Notes: generated from the sequence alone by a model not told the origin. Shown: positions 8,667 to 19,965, counted from the first letter of the stretch. The stretch: 64,000 nucleotides of DNA from an uncultured Hungatella sp. (GCA_949879795.1 CATLBR010000012.1:21826-85825), one strand, 5' to 3'. Numbers and translations are program-made.

Positions 8667-9736
8667 AAATCAACCTGGTGATGATTGTTAAGAATGAGGA
8701 GCGGTGTCTGAGAAAGTGCCTCAAGGCGGCGAAGCCTCTGGTGGATGAGATGATCATAGCGGACACCGGCTCCACGGACAAAACCAGAGAGATCGCGGAG
8801 CATATGGGAGCAAAAGTCGTGGACTTTCAATGGGTCGGCGACTTTTCGGCTGCCCGGAATTATGCCTTGGATCATTCCGACGCGGACTGGAACCTGATTC
8901 TGGATGCGGACGAGTGCCTTCGGCCCTGCAGCCGGAGGGGACTGGAGAAGCTCCTGACCGGCCGTAAAGGTCTGTGGTTTGGGGGCATCACCAGATATGA
9001 TTCATTTCGGGATCAGGAGGGAATCAGCCAGAGCACCTCGGTTCTTCCAAGGGTCCTTCCAAAGGGTGTAAGGTATACAGGGCTGATTCACGAGCAGCCG
9101 GAGGGAGACTGCCCCTGCTATCCGCTGCCTTTGGAGGCGGACCATGACGGCTATCTGTATGAGGATAAGGGGGAGAGAAATCTTCCCTACCTCCGCAGGG
9201 CGGTGGAGGAGTACCCGGAGGACGGATATTACCAGTTCCAGCTTGCAGGCACCTTGCGGAATCTGAAAAGGCAGGTGGAAAGTCTGGAGTATTTTCGGAA
9301 TTTTTACAGGCTGGCAGGGAAGGAGGAAGCCTACAGAGGAGAGGGGATCGTTCTCTATCTGTACACGCTCCTGGACGTGGGGACGAAAGCATGTCTGGAT
9401 GAGGCGGCAGAGGTGATCGGGCAGGAGGAAAAAAAACTGGGTAACTGGCCGGATTTCTGCTTCGTGTGCGGTCTCTTTTATATGAAGAGGGTGCTGTCGG
9501 ATGTGGAGGGCTATATATCCCTGCTTCCCAACATCGAAAAGTGCTATCTGCGCTGTCTCAAGCTGGGGGAGAAGCCTCAGCTGGGCGGAGTGGTGGGAAC
9601 CGGCTCATTTAAGGCCGCCTACAATCTGGGGGCCTGGTATGAGGTGTCCGGACAGAGAGAACTGGCGGTTAAGTATTACCGGATGGCAGCTAAGGACGGA
9701 TATGGGCCCGCCAGGGAGAGACTTAGGAAGATGTGA
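8663..9736 (+). CDS. Family 2 glycosyltransferase with C-terminal TPR-like helices
   Basis: 357 residues from a GTG start overlapping the PilZ stop by four bases, with AAGGAAAAA upstream; a longer frame from 8498 lies inside the PilZ gene. The N-terminal GT-A domain (about 1-120) has VMIVKNEE, ADTGSTDKT and the LILDADE metal-binding motif. The rest is helical with TPR-like spacing (AYNLGAWYEVSGQRELAVKY near the C-terminus). It is a distant relative of the three large glycosyltransferases at 34878, 41269 and 43879. Its place at the end of a flagellar operon suggests glycosylation of a flagellar or envelope protein; donor and acceptor sugars are unknown. Confidence 0.85.
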   Translation: MKINLVMIVKNEERCLRKCLKAAKPLVDEMIIADTGSTDKTREIAEHMGAKVVDFQWVGDFSAARNYALDHSDADWNLILDADECLRPCSRRGLEKLLTGRKGLWFGGITRYDSFRDQEGISQSTSVLPRVLPKGVRYTGLIHEQPEGDCPCYPLPLEADHDGYLYEDKGERNLPYLRRAVEEYPEDGYYQFQLAGTLRNLKRQVESLEYFRNFYRLAGKEEAYRGEGIVLYLYTLLDVGTKACLDEAAEVIGQEEKKLGNWPDFCFVCGLFYMKRVLSDVEGYISLLPNIEKCYLRCLKLGEKPQLGGVVGTGSFKAAYNLGAWYEVSGQRELAVKYYRMAAKDGYGPARERLRKM

Positions 9737-9848
9737 GGGCGGCAGTTGATGGTTTTATGAAGATTCAAAGATATATGATAATCGCCAAGAGGAAAACGCT
9801 GTCGAAACATATGGTGAATTTATTCCCGGCTTCAGCCACAAATAATGG

Positions 9849-9876
9849 TTGACATTTAAACAAAATATGCTAAAAT
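9849..9876 (+). promoter_or_regulatory. Sigma-A promoter of the pheS leader
   Basis: TTGACA (9849-9854), 16 bases, TAAAAT (9871-9876), just upstream of the T-box leader. The 112 bases before it, after the glycosyltransferase stop, contain nothing I can identify. Confidence 0.75.
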
Positions 9877-9883
9877 GTACCGT

Positions 9884-10168
9884 AAGGTTTCATAAAGAAA
9901 AGCGATGAAGGCGTCAGTAGATGTCTGTTTTCTGCCAGAGAGAGGGAATCACCGGCTGCGAGTTCCCTTCAGTTCAGACAGACGGTCGAAGTTCCCGCCG
10001 GAGCCGCGCGGCTGAACAGTGGGAGGATCAGCAGAAGGATCCTTTGACATTTTAGTAAGCTGCGACGTGTTGCGCGCGTTATGCGCAGAGAGTGCCTGTG
10101 TCTGTGACACAGGAATCAGGGTGGTACCGCGGTGATTTCGTCCCTTCGTTTATCGAAGGGATTTTTTT
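9884..10168 (+). promoter_or_regulatory. T-box riboswitch upstream of pheS
   Basis: The leader carries the universal T-box sequence GGGTGGTACCGCG (10119-10131), preceded by a stem (CCTGTG / CACAGG) and followed by an intrinsic terminator TCCCTTCG/CGAAGGGA plus seven T (10141-10168). The T-box bases can pair with the 5' arm of the terminator to form the antiterminator. T-boxes sense uncharged tRNA; with pheS downstream the specifier should be a Phe codon. TTC codons are present in the Stem I region, but I did not fold it to fix the exact one. Confidence 0.93.
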
Positions 10169-10320
10169 GTGCTATAAGAAAGTGTGTCCTACAGGACAAA
10201 AACCTCCGGTGGATGAACATTTTTATATGTCATGAATGCCGGAAAGCCGGTATCGGCAAGTTCCGGGCCATGGCGAAAAGCCGGCTGCCGCCTATCAAAA
10301 GCAAGGAAAAGGAGAATACC

Positions 10321-11340
10321 ATGAAAGAGCAGTTAGAGAAGATCAAAGAGGAGGCTCTCAGACAGATCGAGTCCTCGGAAGCCCTGGAGCGGTTAAATGA
10401 GATCAGGGTGGCTTATCTGGGGAAAAAGGGAGAGCTGACCAGTGTGCTGAAAGGCATGAAAAACGTGGCTCCAGAGGACAGGCCCAAAGTGGGGCAGATG
10501 GTCAACGAGGCCAGGGAACTGATCGAGACCAGGCTGGAGGAGACCAGACAGGCCCTGGCAAAGAAAGCCAGGGAGGCACAGATGAAGGCGGAGGTCATCG
10601 ATGTGACCCTCCCAGCCAGGAAAGCCAATGTAGGCCACCGTCACCCCAACACCATCGCGCTGGAAGAACTGGAGCGAATTTTTGTGGGGATGGGGTACGA
10701 GGTTGTAGAAGGACCCGAGATCGAGTACGACGAATATAATTTTACCAAGCTGAACATTCCTGAGGGACATCCCGCCAAGGACGAGCAGGACACTTTTTAT
10801 ATCAACAAGGACATCGTATTGCGCACCCAGACGTCTCCCGTCCAGGCCCGCACCATGGAGAAAGGCAAGCTGCCCATCCGAATGATCTCTCCGGGACGGG
10901 TGTTCCGTTCCGACGAGGTGGATGCCACCCACTCCCCGTCCTTCCATCAGGTGGAAGGATTGGTTATCGACAAAAACATTACCTTCGCCGACTTAAAAGG
11001 CACCCTGGCCGAGTTTGCGCGGGAACTGTTCGGGGAGGACACGAAAGTAAAATTCCGTCCTCATCACTTCCCGTTTACAGAGCCCAGCGCGGAGATGGAT
11101 GTCAGTTGCTTTAAATGCGGCGGAAAGGGCTGCCGTTTCTGCAAAGGAACCGGCTGGATCGAGATCCTGGGCTGCGGAATGGTTCACCCCCACGTATTCG
11201 AAATGTGCGGCATTGACCCTGAGATTTACACAGGATTCGCTTTCGGCGTAGGATTAGAGCGCATTGCCCTCCTGAAATACGAGATCGACGACATGAGGCT
11301 CCTCTACGAAAACGACATCAGATTTTTGAAACAGTTTTGA
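10321..11340 (+). CDS. pheS: Phenylalanyl-tRNA synthetase alpha subunit
   Basis: 339 residues, the usual length for PheS. The ATG at 10321 follows AAAAGGAGAA; the longer open frame runs back into the T-box terminator and is rejected. The N-terminal coiled coil (about 1-90) binds tRNA. The class II catalytic domain has RTQTSPVQARTM, GRVFRSDEVDATHSPSFHQV (motif 2) and FGVGLERIALLKY (motif 3). A zinc-ribbon-like insertion C-x2-C-x4-C-x2-C (CFKCGGKGCRFCKG) is visible, as in many Firmicute PheS. It forms an alpha2-beta2 enzyme with PheT downstream. Confidence 0.97.
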   Translation: MKEQLEKIKEEALRQIESSEALERLNEIRVAYLGKKGELTSVLKGMKNVAPEDRPKVGQMVNEARELIETRLEETRQALAKKAREAQMKAEVIDVTLPARKANVGHRHPNTIALEELERIFVGMGYEVVEGPEIEYDEYNFTKLNIPEGHPAKDEQDTFYINKDIVLRTQTSPVQARTMEKGKLPIRMISPGRVFRSDEVDATHSPSFHQVEGLVIDKNITFADLKGTLAEFARELFGEDTKVKFRPHHFPFTEPSAEMDVSCFKCGGKGCRFCKGTGWIEILGCGMVHPHVFEMCGIDPEIYTGFAFGVGLERIALLKYEIDDMRLLYENDIRFLKQF

Positions 11341-11350
11341 TTAGCATTGA

Positions 11351-11500
11351 GGCGGGCACCTGGGTATCTGAACCACCACCCAGGAGAGAGCTCGCTCGCA
11401 CCTGGGCGGTGGTTCAGATACCCAGGTATGGGGCGAAAGCCCCCAAGCGAAAAAGGCGAAGCCTTTAGAGCGTGCCCGCCGGGGCCGCGGGGAGAGAACT
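11351..11500 (+). repeat. Structured element, family S, copy 1 (pheS-pheT gap)
   Basis: The 217-base pheS-pheT gap is almost filled by nested hairpins. ACCTGGGTATCTGAACCACC (11358-11377) pairs perfectly with 11408-11427, and the stem continues inward through CCCAGG/CCTGGG. Then come GGGGC-GAAA-GCCCC (11430-11442) and AAAGGC-GAA-GCCTTT (from 11453). An outer stem GGCGGGCA (11351) / TGCCCGCC (ending 11480) closes the whole. The segment 11430-11500 aligns with 23288-23350, giving a second copy. No protein-coding signal is convincing here. Candidate structured RNA or mobile palindromic repeat. Confidence 0.7.
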
Positions 11501-11557
11501 CATCCCGCCGAATTCATCCTCACATAATAAACAAACCCAAAGAAGGAGATTCCAATC

Positions 11558-13978
11558 ATGAACACAGCATTATCATGGATTAAAGCATATGTTCCGGATC
11601 TGGATGTGACTCCCCAGGAGTACACAGACGCCATGACATTATCCGGAACCAAGGTGGAGGGTTACCAATGCCTTGACAAAAACCTTGAAAAAATCGTAGT
11701 AGGGCAGATCGACAAGATAGAGCGTCACCCGGACGCAGACAAACTGATCATCTGCCAGGTAAACATCGGTTCCCAGTCCATCCAGATCGTCACAGGAGCC
11801 CCCAATGTAAAAGAGGGCGACAAAGTTCCCGTAGTTCTGGACGGCGGCAAGGTGGCAGGCGGCCATGACGGCGGCCCGCTCCCCGAGGACGGCATCAAGA
11901 TCAAAAAAGGCAGGCTGAGAGGAGTGGAGTCCAACGGTATGATGTGCTCCATCGAAGAGCTGGGTTCTTCCAGAGACATGTACCCGCTGGCCCCGGAAAG
12001 CGGAATCTATATTCTTCCAGAAGACACGCCTGTGGGGGCAGACGCCATCGAAGTTCTGGGACTTCACGACACGGTGTTTGAGTATGAGATCACCTCCAAC
12101 CGTGTAGACTGCTACAGCGTGGTGGGAATTGCCAGGGAGGCGGCGGCTACCTTCAACAAGCCTTTCTACCCGCCGGTTGTGGCTCCCACAGGCAACGGCG
12201 AGGATATCAGGGACTATTTAAAAGTTTCTGTGGAGGACACCCAGCTGTGTCCACGTTACTGTGCCCGCATGGTGAAAAACATAAAGCTGGCCCCGTCGCC
12301 GGAATGGATGCAGAGGCGTCTGGCTGCCAGCGGAATCCGCCCAATCAACAATCTGGTGGATATCACCAACTACGTGATGGAAGAGTACGGTCAGCCTATG
12401 CACGCTTTCGACTACGACCAGCTTGCGGGACACGAGATCGTCGTGAAACGCGCCAAAGACGGGGATGTTTTTCAGACACTGGACGGGCAGGAGCGGAAGC
12501 TGGACCACAATGTGCTGATGATCAACGACGGGGAAAAAGAAGTGGGAATCGCAGGCATCATGGGAGGTGAGAACTCCAAGATCACCGACGACGTGAAAAC
12601 CATGGTGTTTGAGGCGGCCTGCTTCGACGGAGTGAATATCCGACTGTCGGCCAAGAAGATCGGTCTGAGAACCGATGCCTCCGGCAAGTTCGAGAAAGGA
12701 CTGGATCCCAACAATGCCCAGGCGGCCATAGACCGGGCCTGTCAGCTGGTGGAGGAACTGGGCGCAGGGGAAGTGGTAGGCGGAATCATCGACATTTACC
12801 CGGAAAAGCGCACGGAGAAGAGAATTCCCTTTGACGCGGACAAGGTCAACAGCCTTCTGGGCACCCACATCAGCAGGGAGGACATGGTAGAGTATTTTGG
12901 GAGACTGGAGCTGAAGGTGGACGAACAGACAGGAGAGGTTATCGCCCCCACGTTCCGCCAGGATCTGGAGCGCCCGGCCGACATCGCCGAGGAGGTAGCT
13001 CGTTTCTTTGGATACGACAATATTCCAACCACCCTTCCGTCAGGGGAGGCCACCACCGGAGGACTGCCCTACAAGCTGAGGGTGGAGGAGACTGCCAGGA
13101 ACATCGCGGAGTTCTGCGGCTTCAGCGAGAGCATGACGTACTCCTTCGAGAGCCCCAGAGTGTTTGACAGGCTTCAGATGCAGGAGGATTGCCGTCTGCG
13201 CAGGGCCATCGAGATTTTCAATCCGTTAGGTGAGGATTTCAGCATCATGAGAACTACGCCCCTTCACGGGATGCTGGGCTCTCTGTCCACCAACTATAAC
13301 AGGAGAAATAAAAATGTCCGCCTCTATGAGCTGGCCAACATCTATCTGCCGGAGACCCTGCCTCTTGAGAAACTTCCCGACGAGAGGATGCAGTTCGTGC
13401 TGGGGGCCTACGGGGAAGTGGATTTCTTCGATATGAAAGGTGTGATCGAGGAGTTTTTCGACAAGACAGGTATGTCTAAAAAGCCCCATTATGATCCCCG
13501 GTCCGGCAAACCGTGGCTTCACCCCGGCCGTCAGGCCAATGTGGTCTATGAGGGAACGGTTATCGGCTATCTGGGGGAGGTTCACCCGGATGTGGCGGAC
13601 AGCTACAAGATCGGCGAGAAGACATATGTCGCCGTCCTGGATATGCCTGCTCTGATTCCGTACACTACCTATGACCGGAGATACGAGGGCCTTGCCAGAT
13701 ATCCGGCAGTGACAAGGGATATCAGCATGGTGGTTCCCAAGACTGTCATGGTAGGCCAGATCGAAGATATGATTGTCCAGCGGGGTGGAAAGATCCTGGA
13801 GAGCTGCCAGCTGTTTGATATCTACGAGGGGGCTCAGATTGTGGCAGGATACAAATCGGTGGCTTACTCCATCACCTTCCGCGCCAAGGACAGAACGCTG
13901 GAGGACAAGGAGGTAAACGCGGTGATGGAGAAGATTCTTCACGGCCTCAGGGGAATGGGAATCGAACTGAGGGCCTGA
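11558..13978 (+). CDS. pheT: Phenylalanyl-tRNA synthetase beta subunit
   Basis: 806 residues, full length for the bacterial beta subunit, with AGAAGGAGA upstream. Domains in order: EMAP/tRNA-binding domain about 40-150 (GQIDKIERHPDADKLIICQV), B3/B4 editing domain about 210-380 (RPINNLVDITNYVMEEYGQP), B5, the inactive class II core about 470-690, and the C-terminal FDX-ACB anticodon-binding domain (YPAVTRDISMVV onwards). It partners PheS for Phe-tRNA charging and proofreading of Tyr. It is expressed from the T-box leader through the structured gap. It is followed after 7 bases by the MATE gene. Confidence 0.97.
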   Translation: MNTALSWIKAYVPDLDVTPQEYTDAMTLSGTKVEGYQCLDKNLEKIVVGQIDKIERHPDADKLIICQVNIGSQSIQIVTGAPNVKEGDKVPVVLDGGKVAGGHDGGPLPEDGIKIKKGRLRGVESNGMMCSIEELGSSRDMYPLAPESGIYILPEDTPVGADAIEVLGLHDTVFEYEITSNRVDCYSVVGIAREAAATFNKPFYPPVVAPTGNGEDIRDYLKVSVEDTQLCPRYCARMVKNIKLAPSPEWMQRRLAASGIRPINNLVDITNYVMEEYGQPMHAFDYDQLAGHEIVVKRAKDGDVFQTLDGQERKLDHNVLMINDGEKEVGIAGIMGGENSKITDDVKTMVFEAACFDGVNIRLSAKKIGLRTDASGKFEKGLDPNNAQAAIDRACQLVEELGAGEVVGGIIDIYPEKRTEKRIPFDADKVNSLLGTHISREDMVEYFGRLELKVDEQTGEVIAPTFRQDLERPADIAEEVARFFGYDNIPTTLPSGEATTGGLPYKLRVEETARNIAEFCGFSESMTYSFESPRVFDRLQMQEDCRLRRAIEIFNPLGEDFSIMRTTPLHGMLGSLSTNYNRRNKNVRLYELANIYLPETLPLEKLPDERMQFVLGAYGEVDFFDMKGVIEEFFDKTGMSKKPHYDPRSGKPWLHPGRQANVVYEGTVIGYLGEVHPDVADSYKIGEKTYVAVLDMPALIPYTTYDRRYEGLARYPAVTRDISMVVPKTVMVGQIEDMIVQRGGKILESCQLFDIYEGAQIVAGYKSVAYSITFRAKDRTLEDKEVNAVMEKILHGLRGMGIELRA

Positions 13979-13985
13979 GGAAGGG

Positions 13986-15317
13986 ATGCTGATCAAACAG
14001 TTTTTTCGCTATATCATTCCGTCAATCCTGTCCATGCTGACATTTTCCGTTTACACCATGGTTGACGGAATTTTTGTGGCCAGGGGAGTGGGAGAAAAGG
14101 CCCTGGCCGCGGTGAACCTGTCCGCCCCGTACAATTCCTGCATGTTCGCCTGCGGGCTGCTGATCGCGGTGGGAATGGCCACGGTGATCGCCGTGGAGCT
14201 GGGAAAAGGAGAGAAGGACAGGGCCAGCCGGCTGTTCACCCAGAATCTCCTGGTAACGGCGGCCGTTTCCATGGTCATAACGGCGGCAACCCTTTTAAAT
14301 CTGGAGACCATCGCCCTGTTTCTGGGAGCGACGCAGGACACACTGTCCTCTGTGAAGGAGTATGTGGGCACGGTGTGTCCCTTTGCCCTGTTTTTCCTCT
14401 GCGCCTACAACATGGAAGTCCTCATAAAGACAGACGGTACGCCGGTGCTCTCCATGGCGGGGGTGATTCTGGCGGGTCTGACCAATATCGTTCTGGACTG
14501 GCTGTTTGTGATGATACTGGGATGGGGAGTCTGGGGGGCGGCTCTGGCCACAGGGCTGGCCCAGGCAGTGTCGGTGATGCTGTATATTGTCTATTTTACA
14601 AGATATTCCAAGGTCCTCCATTTCACCCGGTTCCGTTGGGACTTGAGGATTTACAGGCAGACCATTCCTCTGGGGGTGGGAGACGGGATCACGGAGTTCT
14701 CCAACGGGATCGTCATATTTCTTTTTAACCAGGCGATTTTGAGGCTTTTGGGGGAGGACGGGGTGGTGAGCTACACGGTCATCGGGTACGTGAACACGCT
14801 GGTTTTGATGATGATGTCGGGAACCGCCCAGGGGATGCAGCCTGTGTGCAGCTTTTACTATGGCCGAGGGGAGTGGGATAACTGCAGGAAACTGAAAAAT
14901 ATGGGGCTTGCCACGGCTGTGGGATTTGGGGTTCTCAGCTGGCTTGCCTGTGTGTTGAGCGGGGGGGCGGTGGTGTCCCTGTTTCTTGAGAGGACGAGTC
15001 CTCTCTTTGAGGCCAGCGTCAAAGCCCTTGGAAAATATGGAAGCGCCTTTTTGATAATGGGTGTCAATGTGGTGACAGGGGCATTTTTCACGTCTGTCTG
15101 CAAGGTTTCCATGGCGTTCCCTATCTCCCTGGGGAGAGGGCTGGTGTTCCCGGCGCTGTCTGTGGCCCTGGTGTTTCTTGCTGGAGACAGAGACATGATC
15201 TGGTACGCAGGGCTTATATCAGAGGGCATGTGCCTGATTATCACTCTGTGTTTCCTGCGGCTGTACGGAGGCCACCGGGGCGGGGGCGAACGGAATAGAA
15301 AGCAGCAAAACCGCTAG
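13986..15317 (+). CDS. MATE-family efflux transporter
   Basis: 443 residues with 12 hydrophobic segments. The two-fold MATE layout shows in the N-terminal FFRYIIPSILSMLTFSVYTM-VDGIFVARGVGE and the second-half repeat beginning near RQTIPLGVGDGITEFSNG. MATE proteins export cationic drugs or metabolites by Na+ or H+ antiport. GGAAGGG precedes the ATG and overlaps the pheT stop region, so it is probably co-transcribed with pheST. Substrate cannot be told from sequence. A long antisense open frame on the other strand has no ribosome site. Confidence 0.92.
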   Translation: MLIKQFFRYIIPSILSMLTFSVYTMVDGIFVARGVGEKALAAVNLSAPYNSCMFACGLLIAVGMATVIAVELGKGEKDRASRLFTQNLLVTAAVSMVITAATLLNLETIALFLGATQDTLSSVKEYVGTVCPFALFFLCAYNMEVLIKTDGTPVLSMAGVILAGLTNIVLDWLFVMILGWGVWGAALATGLAQAVSVMLYIVYFTRYSKVLHFTRFRWDLRIYRQTIPLGVGDGITEFSNGIVIFLFNQAILRLLGEDGVVSYTVIGYVNTLVLMMMSGTAQGMQPVCSFYYGRGEWDNCRKLKNMGLATAVGFGVLSWLACVLSGGAVVSLFLERTSPLFEASVKALGKYGSAFLIMGVNVVTGAFFTSVCKVSMAFPISLGRGLVFPALSVALVFLAGDRDMIWYAGLISEGMCLIITLCFLRLYGGHRGGGERNRKQQNR

Positions 15318-15362
15318 GCGATGCTATTTGCCGTCCAAATGAAGCGGACCGAATAAAATATG

Positions 15363-16681
<1,319 letters not shown>

Positions 16682-16779
16682 GTGCTGTATCCTGGGACCG
16701 ATTATGTCTCGACTCGGGGACCGAAGAACCAGGTGCCGAAAAAAACAGGGCAAAAACAGGACAAAAGTCAAACTTTCGG

Positions 16780-16808
16780 TTGTTTTTCAGGAAAAAGTGT
16801 GTTATGAT
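16780..16808 (+). promoter_or_regulatory. Promoter of secG
   Basis: TTGTTT (16780-16785), 17 bases, TATGAT (16803-16808), placed 32 bases ahead of the secG start. It matches sigma-A at 4 of 6 and 5 of 6 positions. Confidence 0.5.
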
Positions 16809-16840
16809 TACGATGTTTGACTATAGGAGGTGTGAAAAGT

Positions 16841-17071
16841 ATGCTGAAAACTATCTTGACCATCGTGTTCGTTGTTATATGTATAGCCCTTACCATTATC
16901 GTGCTGCTTCAGGAGGGCAAGTCTTCCGGTCTTGGTTCCATCAGCGGTATGGCCGACAGTTACTGGGGCAAGAACAAGGCCCGTTCCATGGAAGGCAACC
17001 TGGAAAAGTTCACGAAGTTTGCGGCTGCGGCGGTACTGCTGCTGGCGTTGATTTTAAACGTAATCTGGTAA
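16841..17071 (+). CDS. secG: Preprotein translocase subunit SecG
   Basis: 76 residues; ATG at 16841 with AGGAGGTG upstream (an earlier in-frame ATG at 16817 lies before the ribosome site). Two membrane helices (about 3-23 and 53-75) flank the conserved cytoplasmic loop LLQEGKSSGLGSISGMADSYWGK, in which the segment around residues 24-46 is the SecG signature. SecG assists SecYE in protein export. It heads the secG-rnr-smpB-ssrA cluster common in Firmicutes. Confidence 0.95.
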   Translation: MLKTILTIVFVVICIALTIIVLLQEGKSSGLGSISGMADSYWGKNKARSMEGNLEKFTKFAAAAVLLLALILNVIW

Positions 17072-17179
17072 GCCTGCATGCGCCCGGAGACGGACGCGCC
17101 GCCGCATACGAAAATCCTGCGGGCGCACTTGGCATCCCTGAATTGATGCCGCCTAATCGGCGGCGGACTTTCGAAGTAA
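17072..17179 (+). repeat. Dispersed two-hairpin repeat, family H, copy 1
   Basis: It begins CCTGCATGCGCCCG, has a complementary CGGGCGCA downstream (first hairpin), then TGGCATCCCTGAAT and GCCGCC-TAATC-GGCGGC (second hairpin), ending in GGACTTTCGAAGTAA. The same series occurs at 24483 (first hairpin only), 27016 and, inverted, at 31414. It lies in the secG-rnr gap, just before the secG terminator. Confidence 0.75.
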
Positions 17180-17190
17180 GGAACAACACG

Positions 17191-17217
17191 ACACTCTTGG
17201 CAACAAGAGTGTTTTTC
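17191..17217 (+). terminator. Intrinsic terminator after secG
   Basis: ACACTCTTG (17191-17199) pairs with CAAGAGTGT (17204-17212) with a GCAA-type loop, followed by five T. Confidence 0.75.
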
Positions 17218-17239
17218 GTATCATGGAAAAGAGGAAGAC

Positions 17240-19384
17240 ATGACAGAAGAATTATTAAAACAGAGAAAGGCCATGCTGGAGGAACTGTTTCACGACAAAG
17301 GGTATACTCCCATGAAACTGAAGGAACTGGCTGTGCTGCTGGACATCCCCAAGTCCCAGAGGGAGGAATTGAAGGAGGTTCTGGATCTTCTCCTGTCAGA
17401 GGGGAAGGCCAGCGTGTCCAGGAAGGGCAAATACGGTCTTCCCCAGGAATTTGCCCAGTCAGGGATTTTCTCGGGCCACCCCAGAGGGTTTGGCTTTGTG
17501 ACCGTGGAGGGTATGGAGCAGGATATCTTTATTCCCGCGGAGAAAACTGCAGGGGCCATGCATGGGGATAAGGTTCAGCTGGTGGTGGAAGAGGCCCAGG
17601 CAAAGGGGAAGCGGCAGGAGGGAGCCGTGGTAAAGATTCTGCAGCGGGCCAATGAGAACATCATCGGCTACTATCAGAAGAACAAAAATTTCGGTTTTGT
17701 GTTGCCGGACAACCAGAAGCTGACCCAGGACGTTTTTATTCCTCAGGGAAAGGATATGGGGGCTGTCACCGGCCACAAGGTGGTGGCAAAGATCACGGAT
17801 TTCGGAGGACCAAAGAAGAAGCCGGAGGGGGTCGTCACCGAGATCATCGGCCATGTCAACGACCCGGGCACAGATATCCTCTCCATCATCAAGGCCTACG
17901 GCCTGCCGGAGGAGTTTCCGCCCCAGGTGATGAGGCAGGCATCCCTGATGCCGGAACAGGTAGATGAGAGGGAGACGGCGGGCAGGCTGGATCTGCGCCA
18001 TCTTCCCACGGTGACCATCGACGGGGAGGATGCCAAAGATCTGGACGACGCCATCACCATCTCCAGGGAAAATGAGGATCATTACACCCTGGGAGTCCAT
18101 ATCGCGGACGTGACTCACTATGTCCGGGAGGGGAGTCCTCTGGACGAAGAGGCACTGAAAAGAGGGACCAGCGTGTACCTGGTGGACAGGGTGATTCCCA
18201 TGCTTCCCCACAGGCTGTCCAACGGCATCTGCTCTCTCAACGCAGGGACGGACCGCCTGGCCCTCAGCTGTATCATGGAGATTGACGGCAGGGGAACGGT
18301 TCTGGGCCATCAGATCGCGGAGACGGTCATCCGCGTGGACCGGCGCATGACCTACACGGCTGTCAACGCCATTGTCACGGACAGGGATCATGACACCATG
18401 AAAGAGTATGAGGAATTTGTCCCCATGTTCGATCTGATGAAAGAGCTGGCGGATATTCTCAGGGCCAGACGGAGGCAGCGGGGGTCTATAGATTTTGATT
18501 TCCCGGAGAGCAAGATCGTTCTGGACGACAGAGGGAAACCTCTGGAGATCAAGCCCTATGAGCGGAACGCGGCCACCAGGATCATCGAGGACTTTATGCT
18601 CATGGCCAATGAGACCATCGCCGAGAATTATTTCTGGCAGGAGATGCCTTTCGTTTACCGGACTCACGATTACCCGGATCCGGAAAAGATGAAAAAGCTG
18701 GGCACATTTATCAACAATTTCGGATATACTATCAGAACCCAGAACGGTGAGGTCCACCCCAAGGAGATTCAGAAACTTCTGGACAGGATCGAAGGAACGC
18801 CTGAGGAGGCTCTCATCAGCCGCCTGACTCTGCGGTCCATGAGGCAGGCCAAGTACGGGACCATCTGCACCGGCCACTACGGCCTGGCGGCCAACTACTA
18901 TACGCATTTTACGTCACCCATCCGCAGATATCCGGATCTGCAGATCCACAGGATCATCAAGGAGAACCTGCGGGACGGACTGGGCGAAAAACGGATCGCC
19001 CACTACGACAAGATTCTTCCGCAGGTGGCCATCCAGTGTTCTACCATGGAGCGGCGGGCCGACGAGGCGGAGAGGGAGACCGACAAGCTGAAAAAATGCG
19101 AATATATGTCCCGCCGCATAGGAGAGATCTATGAAGGAGCCATCTCCGGTGTTACAACCTGGGGACTTTACGTGGAACTGCCCAACACGGTGGAAGGGCT
19201 TGTGCGGGTCAGCGAGCTGAAGGGCGACTATTTTATTTTTGATGAGGAACACATGGAGATGGTGGGGGAGACTACCAACATCAGATACAAGTTGGGTCAG
19301 AAGGTCCGAATTATGGTGGCGGGCACCGACAAAATGACCAGAACTATCGATTTTGTGCTGTGTGAGGACCCGCAGGAAGATTAA
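17240..19384 (+). CDS. rnr: Ribonuclease R
   Basis: 714 residues. RNase R is a processive 3'-5' exoribonuclease that degrades structured RNA and works with tmRNA on broken messages. Domains in order: N-terminal winged helix (about 1-65), two cold-shock OB folds (about 70-230), the RNB catalytic domain (about 250-580) with the Asp cluster in [14 protein letters not shown] and [19 protein letters not shown] near its end, and a C-terminal S1 domain ([17 protein letters not shown]). The start has GAGGAAGAC upstream. The gene is 17 bases from smpB. Confidence 0.96.
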   Translation: MTEELLKQRKAMLEELFHDKGYTPMKLKELAVLLDIPKSQREELKEVLDLLLSEGKASVSRKGKYGLPQEFAQSGIFSGHPRGFGFVTVEGMEQDIFIPAEKTAGAMHGDKVQLVVEEAQAKGKRQEGAVVKILQRANENIIGYYQKNKNFGFVLPDNQKLTQDVFIPQGKDMGAVTGHKVVAKITDFGGPKKKPEGVVTEIIGHVNDPGTDILSIIKAYGLPEEFPPQVMRQASLMPEQVDERETAGRLDLRHLPTVTIDGEDAKDLDDAITISRENEDHYTLGVHIADVTHYVREGSPLDEEALKRGTSVYLVDRVIPMLPHRLSNGICSLNAGTDRLALSCIMEIDGRGTVLGHQIAETVIRVDRRMTYTAVNAIVTDRDHDTMKEYEEFVPMFDLMKELADILRARRRQRGSIDFDFPESKIVLDDRGKPLEIKPYERNAATRIIEDFMLMANETIAENYFWQEMPFVYRTHDYPDPEKMKKLGTFINNFGYTIRTQNGEVHPKEIQKLLDRIEGTPEEALISRLTLRSMRQAKYGTICTGHYGLAANYYTHFTSPIRRYPDLQIHRIIKENLRDGLGEKRIAHYDKILPQVAIQCSTMERRADEAERETDKLKKCEYMSRRIGEIYEGAISGVTTWGLYVELPNTVEGLVRVSELKGDYFIFDEEHMEMVGETTNIRYKLGQKVRIMVAGTDKMTRTIDFVLCEDPQED

Positions 19385-19401
19385 AAAGGGGAAACGAGAT
19401 T

Positions 19402-19866
19402 ATGGGGAAACAGACAACAAAGCTCATCGCCAACAACAAGAAGGCGTATCATGACTACTTTATTGAGGATAAGTACGAGACAGGGATCGAGCTGTTCGGC
19501 ACAGAGGTTAAGTCCATCCGCATGGGAAAGTGCAGCATCAAGGAATCATTTATCCGCATCGAGAAGGGGGAGGTGTACGTCTACGGGATGCACATCAACC
19601 CCTATGAGAAGGGGAATATTTTCAACAAGGATCCCCTCAGGCCCAGGAAACTTCTGCTTCACAAGTCGGAGATCACAAAGCTGGGAGCCAAGATCGCGGA
19701 GAAGGGGTATACCCTGGTGCCTCTGCAGGTGTATTTTAAGGGCAGCCTGGTGAAGGTGGAGATCGGGCTGGCCAAGGGCAAGAAGCTGTATGACAAGAGA
19801 GACGACATTGCCAGGAAGGACCAGAAGAGAGAGATCGAGAGGGAGATGAAGCAGTCGCTGCGGTGA
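19402..19866 (+). CDS. smpB: SsrA-binding protein SmpB
   Basis: 154 residues, standard size. SmpB binds the tRNA-like domain of tmRNA and brings it to stalled ribosomes. Conserved pieces: [62 protein letters not shown], and the basic C-terminal tail ([20 protein letters not shown]), which mimics an mRNA in the empty A-site channel. It lies directly upstream of ssrA, its RNA partner. Confidence 0.97.
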   Translation: MGKQTTKLIANNKKAYHDYFIEDKYETGIELFGTEVKSIRMGKCSIKESFIRIEKGEVYVYGMHINPYEKGNIFNKDPLRPRKLLLHKSEITKLGAKIAEKGYTLVPLQVYFKGSLVKVEIGLAKGKKLYDKRDDIARKDQKREIEREMKQSLR

Positions 19867-19915
19867 CGGATATATGCTTTGACTGTAAAGTAAAAAAATT
19901 GTAAAAATTTTGTAT

Positions 19916-19944
19916 TTGACATTCGGTGATAAGTGTAGTAGTAT
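19916..19944 (+). promoter_or_regulatory. Promoter of ssrA
   Basis: TTGACA (19916-19921), 17 bases, TAGTAT (19939-19944). Transcription would begin about 15 bases before the mature tmRNA 5' end, leaving a short leader to be removed by RNase P. Confidence 0.65.
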
Positions 19945-19965
19945 ATCCTTACCATATCCAGTAAG

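Noticed and set aside
11347..11583. 78-codon plus-strand frame between pheS and pheT
   Set aside because: It lies over a perfect inverted repeat and reads into the pheT start; no ribosome site.
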